Positions 7,989 to 18,587 of a DNA stretch of 64,000 bases are shown piece after piece. This stretch comes from Streptacidiphilus pinicola. GTDB taxonomy: Bacteria > Actinomycetota > Actinomycetes > Streptomycetales > Streptomycetaceae. The number at the start of each line of letters is the position of its first letter. The first letter of the stretch is position 1. The notes below the pieces were generated by a model. It worked only from the letters and a program-made list of their open reading frames with translations, was not told the DNA's origin and did not search any database. The stretch is taken from positions 1 to 64,000 of the forward strand of contig NZ_QKYN01000017.1 of NCBI RefSeq assembly GCF_003258295.1. The letters run 5' to 3'. The position numbers and the translations under genes were made by a program.

Positions 7989-9199
7989 CCGAGCAGCATC
8001 ACGGGCGAACCGGCGGCGCGGGTCAACACCACGACCGCCGAGTTCGCTCCTTCGGGCTTCACCTTTTTGCGCAGCTCCTCCGGCTCGATCGCGGAGCCGC
8101 GCTTCTTGATGACCAGGGTGCCGATGGAGCGTTCGCGCACCAGGGCCTTCAGCTTCTTCAGGTTGAACGGCAGCACGTCGGAGATCTCGTACGCGGTGGC
8201 GTAGGGAGTGGGGGTCAGTTGATCCGTCGTCAGGTAGGCGATGGTGGGGTCGATCAGCGTGGCCTGCAGCTCCTCGGCCACCTCGGCCACCAGGTGCGCG
8301 CGGATCACGGCGCCGTCCGGCTCGTAGAGGTAGCGGCGCACGGGCCCCGCCTCCGGGTCCGGCAGCCGACCGCCCGTCAGGCTGACGCCGGCCGGCAGCA
8401 GGGTCGCCCGGTGCGGCTCGGCGGCTTTCGTGCCGAACCAGAGAACGGCCTCCTTCACGTCACCACGCTCGGAGACCCACTCCGCCTCGGCGTCGTGCGG
8501 CACGGCCTCGTGCGGGATGCCCGGCGCCACCTTGATCGCGCCGACCGGGGCCCTGCGCGCGGCCTCCACCGCCCAGCTGAGCGGCGGCGCGTACGCCTCC
8601 GGGTCGAAGATCCTCCCACCCGTCGCCCGACCACCGCCCCTGCTCGAGGCGCTTCGCACCGCCCCCCCTGTTGGTCCCGCGCGGCGCGCCGGGTCCACGA
8701 AGACGGCGTCGTAGGGCGTGGTGTCGATCTCGGCGACGTCCGCGCAGCGCGTCTCGATCAGGTCGGCCAGACCGAGGGCCCGGGCGTTCGCCTCGGCGGC
8801 CGCGCAGGCCGCCGGATCGCGGTCCACGGCCAGGACCCTGATGCCGGCCCGGGCCAGCGCCAGGGCGTCGCCGCCGATGCCGCCGCACAGGTCCGCCACC
8901 GAGGTGACGCCGAGCGCCTTCATCCGCCGGGCCCGCCACTCGGCGACGCTGGTTCGCGTGGACTGCTCGACGCCGTTGGGCGTGAAGTACATCCGCGCCG
9001 CGTCCGCCCCGAACTTCGCCGCCGCCCGGGTCCGCAGCCGCGCCTGGGCGAGGGCCGCCGTCACCACGGCCGCGTCGTGCGTGCGCCGCAGGCGCGTCGC
9101 CAGCGCGAGCTCGTCGCCGGGGGAGTGGTCCCGCAGCTCGGCCAGGAGTTCCTGGCCCTCGGGGGACAGCAGAAGGTCGAGGTTCTCGGTGTGCTGCAC
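7964..9199 (-). CDS. class I SAM-dependent methyltransferase, THUMP-like
   Basis: 411-residue protein of the actinobacterial THUMP-like-domain methyltransferase family. The Rossmann core has VADLCGGIGGDALAL for SAM binding, VLAVDRD at the end of strand 2 and DAVFVDPARR as motif IV; the C-terminal part (SDVLPFNLKKLKAL, GTLVIKKRGS) is the THUMP-like region. RNA modification is likely but the target base is unknown. GTG 9199 is chosen because AAAGGAC lies seven bases upstream; an upstream in-frame ATG at 9289 would run through the groES promoter. Between residues about 205 and 225 there is a basic, low-complexity insert (SSRGGGRATGG). Confidence 0.85.
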   Translation of the reverse strand: MQHTENLDLLLSPEGQELLAELRDHSPGDELALATRLRRTHDAAVVTAALAQARLRTRAAAKFGADAARMYFTPNGVEQSTRTSVAEWRARRMKALGVTSVADLCGGIGGDALALARAGIRVLAVDRDPAACAAAEANARALGLADLIETRCADVAEIDTTPYDAVFVDPARRAGPTGGAVRSASSRGGGRATGGRIFDPEAYAPPLSWAVEAARRAPVGAIKVAPGIPHEAVPHDAEAEWVSERGDVKEAVLWFGTKAAEPHRATLLPAGVSLTGGRLPDPEAGPVRRYLYEPDGAVIRAHLVAEVAEELQATLIDPTIAYLTTDQLTPTPYATAYEISDVLPFNLKKLKALVRERSIGTLVIKKRGSAIEPEELRKKVKPEGANSAVVVLTRAAGSPVMLLGQPAGGAM

Positions 9200-9229
9200 C
9201 CGACCATTGTCCTTTATGTAAGCGACGCG

Positions 9230-9256
9230 TTGGCACTCTGGTTGACCGAGTGCTAA
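9230..9256. promoter_or_regulatory. CIRCE element 1 (HrcA operator)
   Basis: TTGGCACTC-N9-GAGTGCTAA, one mismatch from the consensus TTAGCACTC-N9-GAGTGCTAA. It covers the -35 box of the groES promoter, which explains HrcA repression. Confidence 0.93.
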
Positions 9257-9270
9257 CCGCCGCCTACAGT
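9242..9270 (+). promoter_or_regulatory. groES-groEL1 promoter
   Basis: TTGACC (9242-9247), 17-nt spacer, TACAGT (9265-9270): a strong principal-sigma promoter lying between and within the two CIRCE operators. Confidence 0.8.
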
Positions 9271-9275
9271 CGTCG

Positions 9276-9302
9276 TTGGCACTCTCCACACGAGAGCGCT
9301 AA
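9276..9302. promoter_or_regulatory. CIRCE element 2 (HrcA operator)
   Basis: TTGGCACTC-N9-GAGCGCTAA, two mismatches from consensus, starting 46 bp after the first CIRCE and covering the expected transcription start. Confidence 0.9.
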
Positions 9303-9400
9303 GCGTGAGACGGTACGTCCGGCACCGCGACGACGGGCTTGCCATGTCTTCACGCCCCAAGACATGTGTACCCCGGATCTCCGAAGGGGGAGGTCGGATC

Positions 9401-9709
9401 GTGACGACCACCAGCTCCAAGGTTGCCATCAAGCCGCTTGAGGACCGCATCGTGGTCCAGCCGCTCGACGCTGAGCAGACCACGGCCTCTGGCCTGGTCA
9501 TCCCGGACACCGCGAAGGAGAAGCCCCAGGAGGGCGTCGTCCTGGCCGTCGGTCCGGGTCGCTTCGAGGACGGCCAGCGTCTTCCGCTCGATGTCGCCGT
9601 CGGCGACGTCGTCCTCTACAGCAAGTACGGCGGCACCGAGGTCAAGTACGCCGGCCAGGAGTACCTGGTCCTCTCGGCCCGCGACGTGCTCGCGATCATC
9701 GAGAAGTAA
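9401..9709 (+). CDS. groES: co-chaperonin GroES
   Basis: Heptameric lid of the GroEL chaperonin, 102 residues. [13 protein letters not shown], the mobile loop around [10 protein letters not shown] and the C-terminal DVLAIIEK are all typical. GTG 9401 is preceded by GGGGGAGG at good spacing; upstream in-frame ATGs (9305, 9344) lie in the leader. About 130 nt of leader separates the promoter from the start. Heat induction by HrcA release from the two CIRCE sites is expected from the promoter architecture. groEL1 follows after a 105-bp gap that contains a strong hairpin. Confidence 0.97.
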   Translation: MTTTSSKVAIKPLEDRIVVQPLDAEQTTASGLVIPDTAKEKPQEGVVLAVGPGRFEDGQRLPLDVAVGDVVLYSKYGGTEVKYAGQEYLVLSARDVLAIIEK

Positions 9710-9733
9710 GACCTGACCTGACCTGACGCTTGA

Positions 9734-11449
<1,716 letters not shown>

Positions 11450-11465
11450 GCCCTGACGCTCGTTC

Positions 11466-11501
11466 GGAAGCCCGGCACCCCCTCGGGGGTGCCGGGCTTC
11501 C
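11466..11501 (+). terminator. groESL1 operon terminator
   Basis: Near-perfect 17-bp stem, 11466-11482 with 11485-11501, GC-rich with a minimal loop. Confidence 0.85.
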
Positions 11502-11502
11502 G

Positions 11503-11542
11503 GCCGTTCAGAGCCTCGCCGTTCAGAGCCTCGCCGTTCAGA
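11503..11542. repeat. 15-bp tandem repeat with in-frame stops
   Basis: GCCGTTCAGAGCCTC at 11503-11517 and 11518-11532 and partly again at 11533-11542. Read on the minus strand, each copy has a TGA in the same frame as the MOSC gene stop, so that gene is followed by three stop codons 15 nt apart. Confidence 0.9.
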
Positions 11543-12191
11543 CTCCCAGCCGCTTGGCGGCGGACTCGCGGTGGCCCTCCGCGAGCGCGGGCAGGTCGAG
11601 CATCCGGGGGAGCACCTCGGGCGCGCGCGAGTGCAGGGCGCGGAAGACGTCCGCGGAGCTGACGCCGTGGTCCGGCCGGTGCACCACGGTGATCTCGTCA
11701 CCGCCGCGGATCTCGCCCGGCGTGAGCACCCTCAGGTACGCGCCGGGGCGTGCGCGGTCCGTGAACGTCCTGACCCAACGCTCCTGCTCCATCCATCCGG
11801 CGAAGGTCCGGCACGGGATCCGGGTCGCGCTCACCTCCAGCAGCAGCGTCCCGCCGATCCGCCACCGCTCCCCGATGAGGGCGCCGGAGACGTCCAGGCC
11901 CTCGGTCGTCAGGTTCTCCCCGAAGACGCCGTTCGGCAGCGCCCGCCCGAGCTCCTCGGCCCAGCCGTCCAGCTCCTCGCGCGCGTAGGCGTACACGGCC
12001 TGGTCCACCCCGCCGTGGTGCCGCACGTCGCAGATCGCGTCCCCGACCAGGCCGCTCACGCCCTTGCGCTCGCTCGGCGCGGTCACCTGGACGGCGCCCT
12101 CCACCGGCTTCTTGCCGATCGCGGTGACGCCGGGATCGGAGTGCACGGTCGGCTCGGGTCGTCCGACATTGACGGAGAGCAGGGTTCCCAT
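11538..12191 (-). CDS. MOSC domain-containing protein (YiiM-like)
   Basis: 217-residue MOSC-domain protein of the YiiM type. MOSC proteins bind molybdenum cofactor or sulfur carriers and can reduce N-hydroxylated compounds. Visible marks are VRHHGGVDQAVYAY, GENLTTEGLDV, IGERWRIGG and the conserved Cys in TRIPCRTFAG, which is the expected cofactor or sulfur-binding residue. The start ATG 12191 is only 54 bp from the divergently transcribed LysR regulator gene, so that regulator may control it. The stop codon lies in a 15-bp tandem repeat. Confidence 0.88.
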   Translation of the reverse strand: MGTLLSVNVGRPEPTVHSDPGVTAIGKKPVEGAVQVTAPSERKGVSGLVGDAICDVRHHGGVDQAVYAYAREELDGWAEELGRALPNGVFGENLTTEGLDVSGALIGERWRIGGTLLLEVSATRIPCRTFAGWMEQERWVRTFTDRARPGAYLRVLTPGEIRGGDEITVVHRPDHGVSSADVFRALHSRAPEVLPRMLDLPALAEGHRESAAKRLGV

Positions 12192-12245
12192 GGGCCCAAG
12201 CGTAGGTCGGGGCACCCCGTGGCAGCAGGTGCTTATCCTGACCCC

Positions 12246-13136
12246 GTGATCGAGGCCAGACATCTCCGCGTGCTGCGCGCCGTCGCCCGCCAGGGCTCCT
12301 TCTCCGCCGCCGCGCGGGAGCTCGGGCTGACCCAGCCGGCGATCAGCCAGCAGATGAAGGCGCTGGAGAAGTCCGTCGGCACCCCGCTGGTGGTGCGGGT
12401 CGGACGCGGCGTCGCCCTGAGCGAGGCGGGCCGGGTGCTCGCCGAGCACGCGGCCGGGGTACTGGCCGGACTCGCCGCGGCGGAGGACGCCGTCGCGGGG
12501 ATCGCGGGACTGCACGCCGGGCGGCTGCGGCTGGTCTCCTTCCCGACCGCCAGTGCGACGCTCGTGCCCGCCGCGGTCGCCGCGCTGCGCGCGCAGGCGC
12601 CCGGGGTCCAGGTGTCGCTGACCGAGGCCGAACCGCCGGCGTCGATCGGGCTGCTGCGCGCGGCCGAGTGCGAGCTGGTGCTCGCCTTCCGTTACCCCGC
12701 GCCGTCCGAGCCCGAGGACTGGAGCGACCTGGCCGTCACCCGGCTGCGGCGCGACCCGCTGGTCGCGGTGCTGCCCGAGCGGCACCCGCTCGCGGGCGCG
12801 CCGGAGCTCCCCGATCTCGCCGCCCTCGCGGCGGAGCCCTGGATCGCCGGGTGCCCACAGTGTCGCGGGCATCTGGCGGACCTGTGCGAGGCGGCGGGCT
12901 TCGCCCCGCGGATCGACTTCGCGACCGACGACTACCCCGCCGTGCTGGGGCTCGTCGCCGCGGGCCTCGGCGTGGCGGTGCTGCCGCGCCTGGCCCTCTC
13001 CGCGACCAGGGCCGACGGGGTCGCCGTCGTCCCGCTGGCCGCCGGCATGTCGCGGGAGATCGTCGCGCTGACCCTGCCGGACCTGGGACGAGTTCCGGCG
13101 GTCGCGCTGATGGTGGAGAAGCTGAAGGGCCTGTAG
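12246..13136 (+). CDS. LysR family transcriptional regulator
   Basis: 296-residue LysR-type regulator. The winged-helix N-terminus reads VLRAVARQGSFSAAARELGL followed by TQPAISQQMKALE; the C-terminal two-lobe effector domain runs from about residue 88. The GTG at 12246 is the only start that keeps the helix-turn-helix complete. It is divergent from the MOSC gene with a 54-bp shared intergenic region, the usual arrangement for LysR autoregulation and target control. The effector is unknown; a Cys pair in WIAGCPQCRGHL is an odd feature of the effector domain that might sense redox state or metal. Confidence 0.9.
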   Translation: MIEARHLRVLRAVARQGSFSAAARELGLTQPAISQQMKALEKSVGTPLVVRVGRGVALSEAGRVLAEHAAGVLAGLAAAEDAVAGIAGLHAGRLRLVSFPTASATLVPAAVAALRAQAPGVQVSLTEAEPPASIGLLRAAECELVLAFRYPAPSEPEDWSDLAVTRLRRDPLVAVLPERHPLAGAPELPDLAALAAEPWIAGCPQCRGHLADLCEAAGFAPRIDFATDDYPAVLGLVAAGLGVAVLPRLALSATRADGVAVVPLAAGMSREIVALTLPDLGRVPAVALMVEKLKGL

Positions 13137-13157
13137 CGCGGCGAGCGACAGGCCCTT
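13125..13157 (+). terminator. terminator of the lysR gene
   Basis: AAGGGCCTGT (13125-13134) pairs perfectly with ACAGGCCCTT (13148-13157); the loop can pair further (CGC/GCG). The 5' arm overlaps the last codons of the gene. Confidence 0.75.
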
Positions 13158-13180
13158 GGGTGGACGGGTCGGGTGTGCGG

Positions 13181-13240
13181 GTAGCTGTGCAGAAGGTAGC
13201 TATGCAGAAGGTAGCTGTGCAGAAGGTAGCTGTGCAGAAA
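13181..13240. repeat. four tandem 15-bp repeats
   Basis: GTAGCTGTGCAGAAG repeated at 13181, 13196 (G to A variant at position 7), 13211 and 13226 (last base A). It lies between the lysR terminator and the 3' end of whiD. No spacers, so not a CRISPR. Confidence 0.95.
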
Positions 13241-13261
13241 CGTTCCGTCAGCTCGATCGTT

Positions 13262-13579
13262 TCAGTCGACGGGCAGCAGTGAGAGCGGATCGAGGGTGCG
13301 GCGGCGCGCACGCCCCAGCAGGTCCTCCCGCTCGTCCTCGGTGAGTCCGCCCCAGACCCCGTAGGGCTCACGTACCGCCAGTGCGTGCGACGCGCACTCC
13401 GCGCGCACCGGGCACCGCATGCAGACCTCCTTCGCGGACTGTTCCCGCGAGGTCCGTGCGGCTCCGCGCTCTCCCTCCGGATGGAAGAACAGAGAACTGT
13501 CCACGCCGCGACACGCGGCGGAGAGCTGCCAGTCCCACAGGTCTGCGTTCGGGCCAGGGAGCCGTGAGTAGTCGGCCAT
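13262..13579 (-). CDS. whiD: WhiB-family iron-sulfur regulator WhiD
   Basis: Wbl protein needed for spore maturation in Streptomyces, 105 residues. The four [4Fe-4S] ligands are Cys23, Cys53, Cys56 and Cys62 (CMRCPVRAEC), followed by the G(V/I)WGG turn and a basic C-terminal segment, RARRR. The N-terminus MADYSRLPGPNADLWDWQL is that of WhiD rather than WhiB or WblA, and the position beside divergent bldM agrees with the arrangement known in S. coelicolor. Wbl proteins act by binding the principal sigma factor and using oxygen- or NO-sensitive clusters. AAGGGA precedes ATG 13579. Confidence 0.93.
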   Translation of the reverse strand: MADYSRLPGPNADLWDWQLSAACRGVDSSLFFHPEGERGAARTSREQSAKEVCMRCPVRAECASHALAVREPYGVWGGLTEDEREDLLGRARRRTLDPLSLLPVD

Positions 13580-13663
13580 GGTCGTTGATCCCTTGAGTGG
13601 CGCTAGCGATTCAGTACGAACTGATGGAAATATGACTCATGAAGATCTAACGGACAAGAGGTC

Positions 13664-13687
13664 ATCAGCGTTACATAACGTGCTGAT
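13664..13687. promoter_or_regulatory. inverted repeat, likely operator
   Basis: ATCAGCGTTA-CA-TAACG-TG-CTGAT: the two 10-bp arms pair perfectly apart from an extra TG in the right arm. It is 85 bp upstream of whiD. Confidence 0.5.
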
Positions 13688-13897
13688 AACCATCAAATCC
13701 CATGAAAACGGACTAATCCACCACGTGGCGGGGAAGCGTGTCCTGCATGCGGGTGCACTCGTTGGGCCTAACGGCAAGCCCGGCGAGGCGCACGGTCGTC
13801 GTACGAGCGACGCATTCGCGCCGGTGCGCACCGCGCGCTGGATGATCCGTAGCGGGTCGGACACGTAGAGTGGTGGAGGCTGCTGCCAGGCCGTAAC

Positions 13898-13909
13898 TCA
13901 TTCGGGTGA
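13898..13909. promoter_or_regulatory. possible BldM-type half site
   Basis: TCATTCGGGTGA. The right half, GGGTGA, matches the half-site I recall for BldM homodimer targets; the left half is poor. It is 135 bp upstream of bldM, so autoregulation is possible. Confidence 0.3.
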
Positions 13910-14043
13910 CGGTCGTTGGGAGTGCGGAGGCGGCAAACGGCACGGGCGTCGGGGAAGACGCCGGTCCACCGGAGGCCGTGCCGGTGACGATTCGTACCAG
14001 CCAGGAGGCTCAAGGTGACGTTCATCAGCTGCGGAGGCGGGTC

Positions 14044-14655
14044 ATGACTTCCGTTCTCGTCTGTGACGATTCCCCGCTCGCCCGCGAGGCGCTGCGTCGC
14101 GCGGTCGCGACGGTGCCAGGAGTCGACCGAGTGACCACGGCCACCAACGGGGAGGAGGTGCTCCGCCGCTGGGTGGCGGACCGCTCCGACCTGGTGCTGA
14201 TGGACGTCCGCATGCCGGGCCTGGGCGGGGTGGAGACGGTCCGTCGGCTGCTCTCGGCCGACCCGGGCGCCCGCATCATCATGCTGACCGTGGCCGAGGA
14301 CCTCGACGGCGTGGCCCTCGCGGTCGCCGCCGGCGCCCGCGGCTACCTGCACAAGGACGCCTCCCGTGCCGAGCTGCGCGCCACGGTCACCCAGGCCCTG
14401 GCCGACCCGACGTGGCGGCTCGCGCCGCGCCGGCTGCGCTGTGCCGAGATGGGCGCGGCGCCCACACTGACGGCTCGTGAGATCCAGGTGCTGGAAGGCA
14501 TGAGCCATGGCCGCAGCAACGCCGAGATCGGTCGTGAGCTGTTCCTCTCCGAGGACACCGTCAAGACCCACGCGCGCCGGCTCTTCAAGAAGCTGGGCGC
14601 CTCCGACCGTGCGCACGCCGTGGCGCTGGGCTTCCGCTGGGGCCTGGTCCGCTGA
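14044..14655 (+). CDS. bldM: developmental response regulator BldM
   Basis: NarL/FixJ-type response regulator required for aerial hyphae formation and spore-gene expression; it forms homodimers or heterodimers with WhiI. 203 residues: receiver domain with Asp8, Asp9 and Asp54, and a LuxR-type helix-turn-helix (LTAREIQVLEGMSHGRSNAE, about residues 141-160). No histidine kinase gene is adjacent, in keeping with its known phosphorylation-independent action. ATG 14044 is chosen because it gives the full receiver start MTSVLVCDDSPLAREAL. Divergent from whiD; ends at a hairpin. Confidence 0.95.
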   Translation: MTSVLVCDDSPLAREALRRAVATVPGVDRVTTATNGEEVLRRWVADRSDLVLMDVRMPGLGGVETVRRLLSADPGARIIMLTVAEDLDGVALAVAAGARGYLHKDASRAELRATVTQALADPTWRLAPRRLRCAEMGAAPTLTAREIQVLEGMSHGRSNAEIGRELFLSEDTVKTHARRLFKKLGASDRAHAVALGFRWGLVR

Positions 14656-14658
14656 TTC

Positions 14659-14680
14659 CCCCCTCCCGGGTGGGAGGGGG
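14659..14680 (+). terminator. bldM terminator
   Basis: CCCCCTCCC (14659-14667) pairs with GGGAGGGGG (14672-14680) around a GGGT loop, directly after the stop codon. Confidence 0.75.
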
Positions 14681-14830
14681 CATGGCCCGCTTCCCACCCG
14701 AGGGCGCACCATGGAGATGGTGTGACGCGGAGTCCGGCAGGGCGGGGGTGGTGGCGTGGCGGATAACGTTCCGATGCACAAGTCAGGGTGCGGTGTCACG
14801 TTTTCTTCGGTGACCAGGCACCATGGACCA

Positions 14831-17223
<2,393 letters not shown>

Positions 17224-17236
17224 CCCGCTCATCTCA

Positions 17237-17264
17237 CGGAGGGGCCGCCTGGGCGGCCCCTCCG
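17237..17264 (+). terminator. guaB terminator
   Basis: 13-bp perfect stem, 17237-17249 with 17252-17264, GC-only with a two-base loop. Confidence 0.8.
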
Positions 17265-17323
17265 GCGTTGTGCGGGATACTGGGCGATGGCAGTCGCTGA
17301 GCACAACCGAGGGAGCAGTTCAG

Positions 17324-18436
17324 GTGACCGAGATCGAGATCGGGCGGGGCAAGCGGGGCCGGCGGGCGTACGCCTTCGACGACATCGCGGTCGTTCCGAG
17401 CCGCCGCACGCGGGACCCGAAGGAGGTCTCGATCGCGTGGCAGATCGACGCCTACCGCTTCGAGCTCCCGTTCCTGGCCGCGCCGATGGACTCGGTCGTC
17501 TCCCCGGAGCAGGCCATCGCGATCGGCCGCATGGGCGGTCTCGGTGTGCTGAACCTCGAGGGCCTGTGGACCCGCTTCGAGGACCCGCGCCCGCTGCTGC
17601 AGGAGATCACCGAGATCAAGGACGAGCGGGCCGCGACCCGCCGCCTGCAGGAGATCTACAGCGAGCCGATCAAGGCCGAGCTGATCACCCAGCGGCTGAA
17701 GGAGATCCGCGAGTCCGGCGTCGTCACCGCCGCGGCCCTGTCGCCGCAGCGCACCGCCGAGTTCTCCAAGGTCGTCGTCGACGCCGGTGTCGACATCTTC
17801 GTCATCCGCGGCACGACCGTCTCCGCCGAGCACGTCTCCAGCGCCGCCGAGCCGCTGAACCTCAAGCAGTTCATCTACGAGCTCGACGTCCCGGTCATCG
17901 TCGGCGGCTGCGCCACCTACACCGCCGCCCTGCACCTGATGCGCACCGGCGCGGCCGGCGTCCTGGTCGGCTTCGGCGGCGGCGCGGCGCACACCACCCG
18001 CACCGTGCTGGGCATCCAGGTCCCGATGGCCACCGCCGTCGCGGATGTCGCGGCGGCGCGTCGCGACTACATGGACGAGTCCGGCGGCCGCTACGTTCAC
18101 GTCATCGCGGACGGCGGCGTGGGCTTCTCCGGCGACCTGTCCAAGGCGATCGCCTGCGGCGCCGACGCCGTCATGATCGGCGCGGCGCTGGCCCGCGCCA
18201 CGGACGCGCCCGGCCGCGGCTTCCACTGGGGCAGCGAGGCCGTCCACGAGGAGCTGCCGCGCGGCAAGCGCGTCGACCTCGGCACCGTCGGCACGACCGA
18301 GGAGATCCTCCTCGGCCCCTCCCACACCCCCGACGGCACCATGAACCTCTTCGGCGCGCTCCGCCGCGCGATGGCGACCACGGGCTACTCGGAACTCAAG
18401 GAGTTCCAGCGCGTCGAGGTCACCGTCGCGCGCTAG
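17324..18436 (+). CDS. guaB3: GuaB3 family IMP dehydrogenase paralogue
   Basis: 370-residue IMPDH/GMPR-fold protein of the GuaB3 type, without CBS domains. It keeps the barrel motifs (FDDIAVVPSRRTRDP, FLAAPMDSVVSPEQA, HVIADGGVGFSGDL). The loop that carries the catalytic Cys in GuaB reads GFGGGAAHTTR, with His223 at the Cys position. By family knowledge the role of actinobacterial GuaB3 is unresolved; the missing Cys argues against a standard IMPDH mechanism. GTG 17324 is chosen by the start of homology (VTEIEIGRGKRGRRAYAFDD). It sits between the guaB terminator and glpD and may have its own promoter. Confidence 0.9.
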   Translation: MTEIEIGRGKRGRRAYAFDDIAVVPSRRTRDPKEVSIAWQIDAYRFELPFLAAPMDSVVSPEQAIAIGRMGGLGVLNLEGLWTRFEDPRPLLQEITEIKDERAATRRLQEIYSEPIKAELITQRLKEIRESGVVTAAALSPQRTAEFSKVVVDAGVDIFVIRGTTVSAEHVSSAAEPLNLKQFIYELDVPVIVGGCATYTAALHLMRTGAAGVLVGFGGGAAHTTRTVLGIQVPMATAVADVAAARRDYMDESGGRYVHVIADGGVGFSGDLSKAIACGADAVMIGAALARATDAPGRGFHWGSEAVHEELPRGKRVDLGTVGTTEEILLGPSHTPDGTMNLFGALRRAMATTGYSELKEFQRVEVTVAR

Positions 18437-18446
18437 CGCGCCAGCA

Positions 18447-18496
18447 CTCAAGGGGCGCGAGGCTCCGCCGCATGGGCAGAGCCGCGCGCCCCTGAG
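18447..18496 (+). terminator. guaB3 terminator
   Basis: Long imperfect hairpin: CTCAAGGGGCGCGAGGCTC on the left faces AGAGCCGCGCGCCCCTGAG on the right, loop about 12 nt. Confidence 0.6.
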
Positions 18497-18587
18497 GTGT
18501 TCCCGCAACTGACTCCGTGCCTTCAAGCGGATCCCGTCTGCTCTTCCGTACTGTTGATCGGAAGGCCGGGCTATCCGCGGAGGCGTC

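Larger units (their letters stand above)
13580..14043. promoter_or_regulatory. whiD-bldM divergent regulatory region
   Basis: 464 bp without a credible gene, with an AT-rich core (13600-13720) that is striking for this genome. It holds an imperfect 10-bp inverted repeat at 13664-13687 and a TCATTCGGGTGA element at 13898-13909. Promoters for both developmental genes must lie here; no box fits a consensus well enough for me to place them. Confidence 0.6.

Noticed and set aside
9305-9400. Upstream ATG starts for groES (9305, 9344)
   Set aside because: They add residues without homology; GTG 9401 has a strong ribosome-binding site and the expected GroES N-terminus.
13181-13240. Possible CRISPR
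   Set aside because: Repeats are 15 bp and directly adjacent with no spacers; no cas genes in the window.
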